A stretch of 64,000 nucleotides of DNA. Source: Mangrovibacter plantisponsor. Its GTDB lineage: Bacteria > Pseudomonadota > Gammaproteobacteria > Enterobacterales > Enterobacteriaceae. Both the position numbers and the translations under genes were made by a program. The stretch lies in NCBI RefSeq assembly GCF_003182475.1, contig NZ_QGTS01000006.1:303714-367713 (forward strand), written 5' to 3'. Positions 21,327-30,116 of the stretch are shown piece after piece. Every line of letters begins with the position of its first letter. Positions within the stretch are counted from its first letter, which is position 1. Below the pieces are notes generated by a model. It ran no database searches. It saw nothing but the letters and a program-made list of their open reading frames with translations, and was not told the DNA's origin.

Positions 21327-21400
21327 CCCTGACCATAGCCCCCATTGCCACAACTGGCATTGCAGTAGAGTAACCTGCCCATAAAAAAGAAGAAGTTGAA

Positions 21401-22072
21401 ATGAAAAAAAACTGTGTCACCTGTGCAAAATGTGGCTTTGCCAGTGCCTGTAAAGCCTACCTGTTTGATTACCAGGAGCGGCTGTTTGTTGACAGCCTTT
21501 CCACACGTAAAGCATTTGCGAAAGGTGATTTTATCTACCGCTGTGGTAACAAAGTGGATGCACTGTATGCCCTGCGTTCTGGTTTTGCGAAAGTTTATGA
21601 CGCAGAGGATAAGCTCCAGGGGCTGATACTCCCAGGCCAGGTATTTGGCGCAGAAGAGCTCTATTCCGAGTATTACCAGCACCATGTTCAGGCGGCCAGC
21701 CCGGTTGAAGTCTGCCAACTCAAGAATGCCCGTTTCTATGAAATCAGCCAAATAACCACAGGCTTTACCAATTTTATTATTAAAATTATTGCCCGCTCAG
21801 CACTGGAAAAACAGAAATTCATCGCGGTACTGAATCAACGAGACAACGCCGGAAAAGTGTTGGGGTTTTTACGTTATTTATCATATATTAATAAAGAATA
21901 TGGCTTTGACCAGTGCGAGATACAGGTCCCGCTGAACCAGGAGGAAATTGCCCATATGCTGGGGATATCCAAATCTACTTTCCTGCGTGCTATGGATATG
22001 CTGGTAGACCAGGAACTGGTGGATATTAAAAATAAAACTATGATGCTGTTGGCTTCGGATCCCAGTCAGTAA
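21401..22072 (+). CDS. FNR/CRP-family regulator with N-terminal Cys cluster
   Basis: 223 aa: cyclic-nucleotide-type sensor fold, long dimer helix, then a C-terminal HTH. Cysteines C5, C8, C11, C17 (CVTCAKCGFASAC) and C105 reproduce FNR's spacing (C-x2-C-x5-C plus one about 90 residues on), so an oxygen-sensing 4Fe-4S cluster is plausible. The recognition helix reads LGISKSTFLRAM; FNR's DNA-contacting Glu209 and Ser212 are replaced (S and L), so its DNA site should differ from FNR's. Last gene of the fimbria-linked regulatory group. Confidence 0.82.
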   Translation: MKKNCVTCAKCGFASACKAYLFDYQERLFVDSLSTRKAFAKGDFIYRCGNKVDALYALRSGFAKVYDAEDKLQGLILPGQVFGAEELYSEYYQHHVQAASPVEVCQLKNARFYEISQITTGFTNFIIKIIARSALEKQKFIAVLNQRDNAGKVLGFLRYLSYINKEYGFDQCEIQVPLNQEEIAHMLGISKSTFLRAMDMLVDQELVDIKNKTMMLLASDPSQ

Positions 22073-22395
22073 CTGTGAGTCCACAAGCTAAATTGTAATA
22101 GCCAGGCGGAGAACCACCTGGCAACGCTTGCTCTTGTACATCTCAGGCGAGCCTGTTTGAGCCCGTTGCTTAATTCAGCACGGTTTCTGGCAACGCTTCA
22201 TCGCTGTTCACCGCCACCTGGTGTAACGAACTCCATGAATTGATATCTGTGCCATGAACCTGCAATATTCGTGGCACACCCCACAGTTTCTTATAACTCA
22301 ACGTATTTTTATTGTATTTAAAAAAACCAGGAGGGAGCGTTAATTAAAAGCTCTAACAAAATATATATTTCTCTACACCCGCTCATCAGCCAATA
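22073..22395. other. Intergenic stretch holding a discoidin-gene 3' remnant
   Basis: Apart from the duplicated gene end at 22171-22264 nothing is recognised; the last 100 bases are AT-rich. Confidence 0.6.
22171..22264 (-). pseudogene. Duplicated 3' end of the discoidin-domain gene
   Basis: About 94 bases almost identical to 23994-24087, the last 31 codons of the discoidin gene. It reads ...INSWSSLHQVAVNSDEALPETVLN on the minus strand. The copies lie in the same orientation and bracket two accessory-looking genes. Confidence 0.88.
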
Positions 22396-22863
22396 CTATT
22401 TAACGTAAAAATTATCTTTATACTCCTGCACTTCTCCCTTTGCTGTCAGGCGGTATTGTCCATTGTAAGTATGAAAGAAAAACTGCCCGTCTACATTTTT
22501 ATCCACTGAAAAAATAACATTTTTATCTACACAATTCACATCGGTTTTCATATCATCAAAACAGATCCTGTCTTCTTTTCCCAGTTTTTTATATCCATCA
22601 CCAAAGTCAAGAAAACTTACACGATAAAAATTTCCAGGCGATGATAAAGGAAGATGATACTGACTAGTAATATTGGATTTATTTTCCAACCACCAATTTA
22701 TTTTTCCTTTGTCGATATACGGAAAATTTTTCACTAATATAACACTCGCGTCAGATTCTGAGTGTACAGCAACAATATCAACCGGACGAAAAAAAGCAAT
22801 AATCGCTACAATAATAAAAGCAAAAGCTGTAATACCGATTAATTTTACCCTCATATTAAACAT
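22396..22863 (-). CDS. DUF943-family small membrane protein
   Basis: About 155 aa. N-terminal membrane anchor (about 5-25), then the DUF943 signature RPVDIVAVH and ILVKNFPYIDKGKINWWLENK, with two cysteines near the end. ATG 22863 was chosen because the membrane helix begins there; an upstream open frame overlaps the neighbouring gene. DUF943 proteins are enterobacterial, often found in variable loci, and of unknown function. Confidence 0.8.
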   Translation of the reverse strand: MFNMRVKLIGITAFAFIIVAIIAFFRPVDIVAVHSESDASVILVKNFPYIDKGKINWWLENKSNITSQYHLPLSSPGNFYRVSFLDFGDGYKKLGKEDRICFDDMKTDVNCVDKNVIFSVDKNVDGQFFFHTYNGQYRLTAKGEVQEYKDNFYVK

Positions 22864-22972
22864 TTCCACTATCAACCCTTTATATTGTCCATAAAAAGAA
22901 AACACTCCAGGCAAAGCTCTAAATTCATTAAACAGAATCTGTTCACATTCACGTTTAGAAATATGTTTTTCG

Positions 22973-23779
22973 TTACTTGTTCTTTTTATTGGCTCTGGCC
23001 TGCTGGAAATCAATAATATTATCCGCATGCGCAGGCTCACCCTCAAAATTAGTCTGCAGCGCGACCTCTGTTATGCCCTGAATTTTAGCCTGATTTTCTG
23101 GCTCCGGTAGTAAAGACAGCATTTGCATGGGTAGCGCGCGAAAATACTCACGGACCTGCGGCACTTCACCCGGATCCAGGTCGCCATACAGGGTTATCCA
23201 TTCGAGGAACATCTCTTCATTGGGCTGGAAATAGTCTTTATGAGTTTTGGTGGAACGCACTGTGTGGTTTATCCACTCATCAAGTAGCGATGCCTGCACC
23301 AGGTCTTCGGGTAACCCCCCCATTTCATCAGCCTGATATTCGATGTTCCACACTACGTCATTAATATGGCTCTGAACGCTTCTGTCGCCACGCAGGCAGA
23401 AACAGGGATTAGGGTTCAGGCGAATAAACTGCTCAACCATCACATGGAAGCTGGCTTCATCGCACAGTTCAAGCTGTTCACCGAAAAACTGCATGTTATT
23501 AAACAGCCGTTCCAGCCACAGTCTGGCAAATTCAGCCCAGTCGCCTTTTTTCAGGCCAACAAATACCATGGCATAACGGGTAGATACATGCATGGCAATT
23601 AATACGTGTTTACGCTGAACCTTAATGGCATGCACCAGCCAGGAACTGATGGGTAGGTTTTCGTACTGAGTATCGCCAATCTCTGGCATTGGCGGTTGTT
23701 CCAGTGGTGACTGTTTTTTACCCTGGCGCGTCACAGTAAAAAAGTCTGCTGCCGTTCTGGTGCAGTTAAACACTAACAT
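22973..23779 (-). CDS. DUF6933-like conserved hypothetical protein
   Basis: 268 aa, cytoplasmic-looking. It begins MLVFNCTRTAADFF, followed by a region reading SSWLVHAIKVQRKHVLIAMH, as in the DUF6933 type; this name is from memory and moderately sure. Lies between the two copies of the discoidin-gene end together with the DUF943 gene, so it is likely an inserted cargo. Confidence 0.65.
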   Translation of the reverse strand: MLVFNCTRTAADFFTVTRQGKKQSPLEQPPMPEIGDTQYENLPISSWLVHAIKVQRKHVLIAMHVSTRYAMVFVGLKKGDWAEFARLWLERLFNNMQFFGEQLELCDEASFHVMVEQFIRLNPNPCFCLRGDRSVQSHINDVVWNIEYQADEMGGLPEDLVQASLLDEWINHTVRSTKTHKDYFQPNEEMFLEWITLYGDLDPGEVPQVREYFRALPMQMLSLLPEPENQAKIQGITEVALQTNFEGEPAHADNIIDFQQARANKKNK

Positions 23780-23990
23780 GGCGTTTTCCCTTGCTGTTCA
23801 GACAAACACTGGTACTCAATAAGAGCAAAACCTTTACCCGGCTACGACAGGAACTGTTACAGGTTCTCAATCAACACCAGTGCGACGTCGCTGTTTTGCT
23901 GTGAGATGCCGGGTAGCCATTATGGCAACCCGGCACTCTATGCACAACGGCACTTTTCTGAAGCCTTTCCGGTTCACCACCACCAGGTTG

Positions 23991-24470
23991 TTAATTCAGC
24001 GCGGTTTCTGGCAACACTTCATCGCTGTTCACCGCCACCTGGTGTAACGAACTCCATGAATTGATATCTGTGCCATGAACCTGCAGTTTTACCCAACGAG
24101 CTTTAACCGGCTTCACCACGAACTTTTCGCCCTTGAGAGACGCCGTGGATGTCTGTACCCCTTGTGCCAGCGTTACCCAGGTTTGGTTGTCCTGCGAAAC
24201 CAGCAAGTCAAACTTAAGCCGCCGCTCTGCCGGTTTAAAAGTATGCAGAACAATATTATGAATCTCCGTTTCATCGGCTAACTGGAACACAGCCCAGTTC
24301 CCTTTGCCACTTACTGCCCACCGGGTTTTAGCGTTACCATCCAGCATAAATTCAGGCTTGTGGCCGTTCTTTTCATCAAAACCAGAAGCCGTAACGCCAC
24401 TGATTTGAGTAGCGAACGCCGTTGCAGAACATGCCAGTAAGAGTGCTGCGCTAACCAGTCCTTTAAACAT
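23991..24470 (-). CDS. Secreted discoidin (F5/8 type C)-domain protein
   Basis: 159 aa with signal peptide (about 1-20, ending ATAFA) and one discoidin-like sandwich covering the rest (ASGFDEKNGHKPEFMLDGN, ARWVKLQVHGTDINSWSSLH). Such domains bind carbohydrates or surfaces. It probably acts in the periplasm or outside the cell. Its last 31 codons are duplicated about 1.8 kb away. Confidence 0.82.
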   Translation of the reverse strand: MFKGLVSAALLLACSATAFATQISGVTASGFDEKNGHKPEFMLDGNAKTRWAVSGKGNWAVFQLADETEIHNIVLHTFKPAERRLKFDLLVSQDNQTWVTLAQGVQTSTASLKGEKFVVKPVKARWVKLQVHGTDINSWSSLHQVAVNSDEVLPETALN

Positions 24471-24840
24471 AGAGCTGTCCTTAATAAGTTAATATGCGGG
24501 TATGTTGTGTGTGGTGCTAATTCGTGCATAGTATCGGTTGATACGTAATGCTACGCAGCGTAATAAACCGGAATGCCGGGGTGAAAACAACAGAACAAAC
24601 AGGCAGGGAGAAATAAAATTACAAATTGTGGTGGGTTTCCTGTTTTTTTATAACCGGAATGTACTTCCGGGCAGCAAGATTAATGACAATCACACTCGTT
24701 ATTTAATGCTTGTATTAACTGAATGTACGATTAAATAAACACGCAAGGCCGTTCACGTAACGTAATTAGTCCAGGCAAACAGTAGCATGAACAAGCCAGG
24801 CGCTATGGCAAAACCCGCCTGACTATGCCTGCCAGTACAC
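24471..24840. other. 370-base intergenic stretch
   Basis: Upstream of the discoidin gene and downstream of the PTS operon, which converge away from it on the minus strand. CAGGCG/CGCCTG around 24800-24822 could pair into a weak transcript end for the PTS operon. No gene seen. Confidence 0.4.
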
Positions 24841-25416
24841 TCAGCCAACCAATGCTTCACTGGCTATATGGTGTGTAACCCAGTTAAAAAGTGCCCCTGA
24901 ATCCCCCCCTTCTTCACCCTGCTCAAAGGTGTACACCGGGCCGATGCTCATGGGGCGGGCAGATTGCGCTAACACAGCCAGCTCTGGTAAATACTCTTCC
25001 CCTGGGTGGCCCGGTTTACGTTGCTCAAGCCGCCGGGCATAGCGTGATACAGCCAGTTCCGGTGAAACCTGATTCCAGACTTCCAGCACCTCACGTACCC
25101 GGGCCTGTTGCAAAAAGACCTGAAGTTGCTCACGGGGCTGAAACCCAAACCAGGCATCAACCAGCCAGATACAGTTTGCTGGAGCCGCAGCAATAACCGA
25201 CCAGATAGCCGCATAAGCCGCGCACCCAAGCTGGCGGTTAAGCTGGCGATCTATAGCCGGGAACTGCGCCATAAAAGGCTCTTTGATACCATCCAGCGTC
25301 AGTGAGGGCAGGCCGAATTGCTGTGAAAGCGCCTGGGTGACGGTACTTTTCCCTGATGCCGGAATTCCATTAACCAGAATGACGGTTTTATGTTCAGCAC
25401 TAAGTAACTGTTTCAT
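24841..25416 (-). CDS. P-loop small-molecule kinase-like protein
   Basis: 191 aa with Walker A GIPASGKST (about 17-25) and the fold of small AAA/kinase proteins (zeta-toxin- or gluconate-kinase-like). Last gene of the PTS operon, overlapping EIIA by 4 bases (ATGA). Position suggests it phosphorylates a sugar or a pathway side product, but no family name is certain and a toxin-like role cannot be excluded. Confidence 0.7.
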   Translation of the reverse strand: MKQLLSAEHKTVILVNGIPASGKSTVTQALSQQFGLPSLTLDGIKEPFMAQFPAIDRQLNRQLGCAAYAAIWSVIAAAPANCIWLVDAWFGFQPREQLQVFLQQARVREVLEVWNQVSPELAVSRYARRLEQRKPGHPGEEYLPELAVLAQSARPMSIGPVYTFEQGEEGGDSGALFNWVTHHIASEALVG

Positions 25417-25856
25417 AGCAATGCTGCCACCTCCTCTTTGCTGCGCGCTGCCCGCAGGCTGGACAACCGGACATCGTTATCCAGTAAATCAACAATTGCG
25501 CGAATCCCCTCTTCAATATGCTTATTGCTATCCTGAGCACCAAATAAAATAACAATATCTGCCGCACCACTTCCGGCAAAACTGACCGGGTTTTTAAGTA
25601 ACACCAGACTAAAACAGGTGCGGGATACACCGTTTTCCGGACGGGCATGGGGTATGGCAATCCCCTCATCAAAAACATAATACGCTCCGTGTTCAAGCGT
25701 GTTTTTGATTACGGCTTCCCCATAATTTTGTGAAATAAAACCTTTATTCACTAAAGGGTTGGCAGCCTGGCGAATCACATCCTGCCAGTTATCAATATCT
25801 ACACCGACCTGGATAGCATCTGCTTCCAGCAACAAATCTTTAATGGACATGCGCAC
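25413..25856 (-). CDS. PTS EIIA, fructose/mannitol type
   Basis: 147 aa. The phospho-accepting histidine is H70 in GIAIPHARP, typical of the mannitol/fructose/ascorbate EIIA fold. Takes phosphate from HPr and passes it to the EIIB encoded four genes upstream. Cytoplasmic. Confidence 0.88.
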   Translation of the reverse strand: MRMSIKDLLLEADAIQVGVDIDNWQDVIRQAANPLVNKGFISQNYGEAVIKNTLEHGAYYVFDEGIAIPHARPENGVSRTCFSLVLLKNPVSFAGSGAADIVILFGAQDSNKHIEEGIRAIVDLLDNDVRLSSLRAARSKEEVAALL

Positions 25857-25859
25857 TCC

Positions 25860-26129
25860 CTAAATATTACGGCGAATAATATTTCGCAGTTCATCAATTC
25901 GTGTAAACAACGTCTCCACCTGTGGCCGATAAACAGGGCTTGCGGCATAAGCACGTAGTGCACGGTTGTACTCAAGCATTAATGCTTTTTGTGTTTCAGC
26001 ATTATCTGGCTGTTGTGCCAGAGATTGCTCCAGCAGAGCTATTTGTTCAGACAACAGTTGTGCCTGCTGATTATTGTCTTCCTGGTTCACTGGCGCTTTT
26101 TGCCATAATGCTTTTAGCGAATTAAACAT
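25860..26129 (-). CDS. Small helical protein of the PTS operon
   Basis: About 89 aa, not recognised. It is rich in Q, L, A and predicted all-helical, probably coiled-coil (LLSEQIALLEQSLAQQPDN). The start at 26129 (MFNSLKALWQK) has a GGAG Shine-Dalgarno. It lies between the aldolase and EIIA genes with 3 bases to EIIA, so it belongs to the operon. It may be a scaffold or adaptor; unproven. Confidence 0.6.
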   Translation of the reverse strand: MFNSLKALWQKAPVNQEDNNQQAQLLSEQIALLEQSLAQQPDNAETQKALMLEYNRALRAYAASPVYRPQVETLFTRIDELRNIIRRNI

Positions 26130-26198
26130 AGCTGACTCCAGCCCCGACGGGTGCCGGGGCACCAGGGTGAGTGATAAAAATAAAAGAAGAACGGGTAT

Positions 26199-27041
26199 TT
26201 ATTTAAACAGTGCGATCTTTTCCATTAATACCTGGGTAACGGCTTCATTTGCCGGAATTAAAAACTTCCGCACACTGTCATTCACTTTTCCTTTTTCAAA
26301 TGTAGTTTTACATTGCCCTACCCACTGGACATTCATTTCTGTACCCACATTCACTTTATTAATCCCTTCGGTCACCGCCAGGCGCATATCTTCATCGCTA
26401 ACGCCCGTCCCGCCATGTAATACCAGCGGGGTGCTAGTTGCTTTACTGATTGCGGTTAACCGTTCATGGCGAATTTGCGCTTTACCCGTATACAGGCCAT
26501 GTACTGTGCCCACAGAGACCGCCAGCATATCAACCTGCGTTTCATGCACAAAGCGCACAGCATCTTCCACGGTAGTAATGGTGATGTCTTCATCTGCCAC
26601 GGCTTTGCCATCTTCTGAGCCACCAATCGCCCCCAATTCACCTTCTACAGTGATATTTTTCGGGCGAGCCATTTCCACCACAATACGCGTATTCGCAATG
26701 TTGTCGTCAATACTAAGGTGGGAACCGTCATACATCACAGATGTAAAACCCGCGTTCATCGCTGTTTCAATCGCGTTAATATCCGAGCAATGGTCGAGGT
26801 GCAGGCAGGTTGGCACATTTTCACTTTCCGCCAGGGAGCACACAGAATCCACCAGCAATTTATAACCCAAATATTGTGCTGTTCCGGTAGATATCTGAAT
26901 CATTAACGGGCTGTTCGTTTTTTTTGCAGCCCGGAAATAGGCAGGCAGCATTTCAATACAATGTAAGTTAAATGAACCAATTGCCTTAAATTGTCGTTGC
27001 TGAGCAATACGTAAAATATCGTTGAAATTAAGCAGGCTCAT
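26199..27041 (-). CDS. Class II ketose-bisphosphate aldolase
   Basis: 280 aa. Zn-dependent aldolase of the FbaA/KbaY/GatY family, splitting a ketohexose-1,6-bisphosphate to DHAP and glyceraldehyde-3-phosphate. Catalytic Asp and Zn ligand in HLDH (81-84), VEGELGAIGG, then VHGLYTG and LHGGTGVSDEDM. Start at 27041 has an excellent Shine-Dalgarno (AAAGGGGAG). It follows the EIIC gene, overlapping its end. Together with the PFK-like enzyme it completes a private route into glycolysis. Confidence 0.88.
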   Translation of the reverse strand: MSLLNFNDILRIAQQRQFKAIGSFNLHCIEMLPAYFRAAKKTNSPLMIQISTGTAQYLGYKLLVDSVCSLAESENVPTCLHLDHCSDINAIETAMNAGFTSVMYDGSHLSIDDNIANTRIVVEMARPKNITVEGELGAIGGSEDGKAVADEDITITTVEDAVRFVHETQVDMLAVSVGTVHGLYTGKAQIRHERLTAISKATSTPLVLHGGTGVSDEDMRLAVTEGINKVNVGTEMNVQWVGQCKTTFEKGKVNDSVRKFLIPANEAVTQVLMEKIALFK

Positions 27042-28395
27042 GACCTTTCTCCCCTTTAGGATTAACAGACTTACCATTTACAAACCAGGCAAGGGCGGCA
27101 ACAAACACAATAAACAAGGCAACAAATAACCAGTTATTTTGGAATGCATGCCCCAGCACCAGGCCAGAACTGATCACATCTGAGTCACTGAACGTGACGC
27201 CATTAAAACCGTAACTTTCCAGCATCGGCACCAGAACTGACGGCAGGAAAGTGATAAACAGGCCATGGACAACACCACCAATCATTGCTCCACGCCGCCC
27301 TCCCAGCGCATTGCCAAAAACGCCAGCGGTGCCACCTGCAAAAAAGTTCGTTAATAACCCGGGCAGAATCATTGCCATCCCGAACATCGGGAAGACCAGC
27401 ATGCCGATAATAGAACCCACTGTTGTTGCCAGAAAGCCGACTATCACTGCATTGGGGGCATAGGGAAAGAGAACCGGGCAATCCAGAGCGGGTTTGGCGT
27501 CTGGCACAATACGCATGGCAATTCCACGGAATGCAGGCACCAGTTCATTAAGCAGTAAACGCACACCGCTATAGAGAACAAAGACACCGGCAACAAACTG
27601 GATAGATTGCATAAACGCGTACATCAGGTAGTTCATACCGCCAGAAAACTGGGCAATATAAGCAGGCCCAGCCGCCAGCGCCGGGATCAGGTACATGGGC
27701 ACCATCACCACCGCCATAGACAAATAGGTATCTTGCAGGAACTTGAAATTATCCGGCAGCACCAGGTCTTCAGTTGAGCGGGAGCCTTTGCCGACAACCT
27801 TTGCCACCGCTGCCTGAACCAGGTAGCCAATGGTACAAAAATGCCCCAGCGCGACGTCATCTGAACCGGTAATTCGCCGTACCACAGGTTGCGCCAGCGC
27901 AGGCATCAACACCGCCATAACCCCACCAAAAACACCACCAGTAAGGATAAGGGGTAAACCTGTCAGGCCAGCTTTATAGCCAATAACAGTGCCGATAGTT
28001 GCCATCCAGAGTAGTGCCTGCCCGGTCAGGAAGATGTATTTAAAGGGTGAAAGGCGCGCCACCAGGATATTGACGGCAAAGATCACCATCAGCGTTAACG
28101 CCACTTCGGAGCCCAGCTCACGGTTTGCCAGCCCGGCTATCGCTGCCACGTCGGTGATATACCCTTTCATGCCGAAGCCATGGGTAAAAATGTCGTTAAG
28201 GAAAGTCAAAGTGGCGACAATAATGTTGATGCCTGCCATCATTATCAGAAAGCCCAGCAGCGTTTTAAATGTGCCTTCTGCTATTTTCCCTGGCGATTTT
28301 TTTTGCAGAATCAACCCGAGCATGGCAATAAATGCCACCAGGATAGATGCCTGGCCGAGTAAATCCTTTACAATAAATGAAATAATACTATTCAT
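27028..28395 (-). CDS. PTS EIIC, ascorbate/galactitol type
   Basis: 455 aa, about 11 hydrophobic helices, EIIC-GAT/UlaA family (ATIGTVIGYKAGLTGLPLI, NFFAGGTAGVFGNALGGRRGA). Forms the sugar channel. ATG 28395 lies 8 bases inside the EIIB gene; the C-terminus overlaps the aldolase start. The transported sugar is not evident; kinase plus aldolase suggest a ketose or a hexitol. Confidence 0.87.
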   Translation of the reverse strand: MNSIISFIVKDLLGQASILVAFIAMLGLILQKKSPGKIAEGTFKTLLGFLIMMAGINIIVATLTFLNDIFTHGFGMKGYITDVAAIAGLANRELGSEVALTLMVIFAVNILVARLSPFKYIFLTGQALLWMATIGTVIGYKAGLTGLPLILTGGVFGGVMAVLMPALAQPVVRRITGSDDVALGHFCTIGYLVQAAVAKVVGKGSRSTEDLVLPDNFKFLQDTYLSMAVVMVPMYLIPALAAGPAYIAQFSGGMNYLMYAFMQSIQFVAGVFVLYSGVRLLLNELVPAFRGIAMRIVPDAKPALDCPVLFPYAPNAVIVGFLATTVGSIIGMLVFPMFGMAMILPGLLTNFFAGGTAGVFGNALGGRRGAMIGGVVHGLFITFLPSVLVPMLESYGFNGVTFSDSDVISSGLVLGHAFQNNWLFVALFIVFVAALAWFVNGKSVNPKGEKGHEPA

Positions 28396-28702
28396 GATCA
28401 ACCACCATTAAATTTTGCGCTTTCATAAAGGCAACTATTTTTGTTTCTATCTCCTCTTTATCAGTTAATTTATTCAGAATGATAACGCGCCTTGCCTCTT
28501 CTTCACTGGCATCGGCTGTTAAAATATCTGCAAATGTTTTGGAGGTTAAAATAATATCGGATTTAAATGCCCCCGCTTCAGAAACAGTGGTGTGTTCAAT
28601 TTGTGCAGGAATCTCCAGTTTTTTAAGAACAGCTTTCGCGGTCATTTCAATGGCAAAGCTTGAGCCGAGGCCGCAGCCACATACGCAAAGTACTTTTAAC
28701 AT
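28388..28702 (-). CDS. PTS EIIB, ascorbate/lactose-like
   Basis: 104 aa. The phospho-cysteine is probably C8 in VCVCGCGLGSS, the P-loop of the UlaB-type EIIB fold. The start at 28702 has GAGGAG seven bases before it. Separate EIIA, EIIB and EIIC genes are normal for the ascorbate-type PTS. Confidence 0.86.
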   Translation of the reverse strand: MLKVLCVCGCGLGSSFAIEMTAKAVLKKLEIPAQIEHTTVSEAGAFKSDIILTSKTFADILTADASEEEARRVIILNKLTDKEEIETKIVAFMKAQNLMVVDHE

Positions 28703-28713
28703 GTAGGGTCTCC

Positions 28714-29697
28714 TCAAAGGATATTGAGCTGCCTTGCAAGTTTATAATGATGCCCTTCAGTATCGACCAGGCGTTTTTGCATACTAATTAAATCAATGGG
28801 GATAGGTTTATTACTCGAATTAATAACAATGGCTTTATTACGCATTCCAGACTGAATACAACGAACAATCTCACTGGCCATAATCGTTCCCTGATAAATT
28901 TCCTCGCAACTGGGGTCGCCACTGCGTAAGCCAAAACCCAAAATGGTCTTACGGATACGCACACCTATTTGTGGCTCCAGTTGTTTTATCATGGTGTCTA
29001 TCGCCCCCTGAAACCCAGGCGAGTACTCTTTCGTGTAGCCTTCTGAGCAAAGGATTACGACGCTGTTTTGTTCCGCCAGCTTGTGCTGAATTTTTGATAC
29101 CAGTTCAGCCACTGGCAACTGTCTTTCAGGGATTAACGCAATATCAGCATTACTCTTGATAGCCGCCTGCAAAGTCAGCTCGCCACAGTACCCACCGAGA
29201 ACTTCAATCATAAATACTCGCCCGGGCAATGCCCTGCCGGTATTACGTAATTTGGATACTTCCTGGCGAATTTGTTCACAGGCCGTTGAGAAACCGATAG
29301 TGTAATCACTGCCGAATACATCATTATCAATCGTCATACCCACACCAAAGCAATTAACACCGAATTCACTGAGGGTATTCAGAAATTGTAAAGAACCATC
29401 GCCACCTGCCATGATTAATATATCAATATGGAGTGATTTAAGTTTTTTACTGATTTCGCTGTACTCTGAACGCATTAATTTTTTCGACGTCCTCCCGGAT
29501 GTGATTACCGGCATTGCAGAGATAGAGAAGTCCACCAGTTCGCGCCATGCAATCTCATGGTGTTTTTTCTCCAGTAAGCCAGGGATCCCGCCATTAAATA
29601 GCGTAATATCAGCCTGCGCCAGCCTGGCTATCTGGAAAATAAAATTATTTATCCCTGAAACATCTCCGCCACTTACGACAATACCGATTTTCATCAT
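28714..29697 (-). CDS. 6-phosphofructokinase-like kinase
   Basis: 327 aa, PfkA fold. ATP-type GGDGS at 98-102 and the catalytic TIDND at 122-126. The N-terminal glycine loop is GGDVSGINN instead of the usual GGDAPGMN, and the family GSARC-type loop is TSGRTSKKL, so specificity may differ from housekeeping PfkA. First gene of the PTS operon. It likely phosphorylates the sugar 6- or 1-phosphate to the bisphosphate used by the aldolase. Confidence 0.85.
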   Translation of the reverse strand: MMKIGIVVSGGDVSGINNFIFQIARLAQADITLFNGGIPGLLEKKHHEIAWRELVDFSISAMPVITSGRTSKKLMRSEYSEISKKLKSLHIDILIMAGGDGSLQFLNTLSEFGVNCFGVGMTIDNDVFGSDYTIGFSTACEQIRQEVSKLRNTGRALPGRVFMIEVLGGYCGELTLQAAIKSNADIALIPERQLPVAELVSKIQHKLAEQNSVVILCSEGYTKEYSPGFQGAIDTMIKQLEPQIGVRIRKTILGFGLRSGDPSCEEIYQGTIMASEIVRCIQSGMRNKAIVINSSNKPIPIDLISMQKRLVDTEGHHYKLARQLNIL

Positions 29698-30116
29698 TTG
29701 CCCTTATTGCTTGCGACACCCACATTTTTCCCTGGCTGCAAGCCCTGTATTTGCAACGAAGATCTCAAAAACTGGATAAATGAATCCATACAGAACATTG
29801 ACACCCCTGTTTGTTAATAGTTTTTTGTGAATTGAATCACATTTAAAATTTAACAAATAGCGGGAATCAAATGTTTTTATTTTTTAAATACAGTGAGTTA
29901 TTGAATAAATAGAAAAGCTGAATTGAACAATGAGGACTGTGAATAATAGCCAGAAGATGCAATGGCAATTTTGTGAACACTACCTCATTTTTTTGCGCTC
30001 AGGAGGTGCCAATAAGGCACCTGAGTCTGATGACAAACCTCATGTCCGTACAGAAAGAAAGGATGTCACCTAATAAAAAACCAGACCACACCAAAAAGGT
30101 GATGCAAGCAATGTGC
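29698..30116 (-). promoter_or_regulatory. Promoter region of the PTS/PFK operon
   Basis: Contains a perfect CRP consensus (29826-29841). A hairpin AGGTGCC / GGCACCT at 30006-30024 and CACC-T5-GGTG followed by T residues near 30090-30110 (minus strand) probably end the SorC-type regulator transcript. No gene seen. Confidence 0.55.
29826..29841. promoter_or_regulatory. CRP binding site (perfect consensus)
   Basis: TGTGA-ATTGAA-TCACA, exact match to both CRP half-sites, with A/T flanks. Centred about 136 bases upstream of the PFK-like gene, so the operon should depend on cAMP-CRP. Confidence 0.88.
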
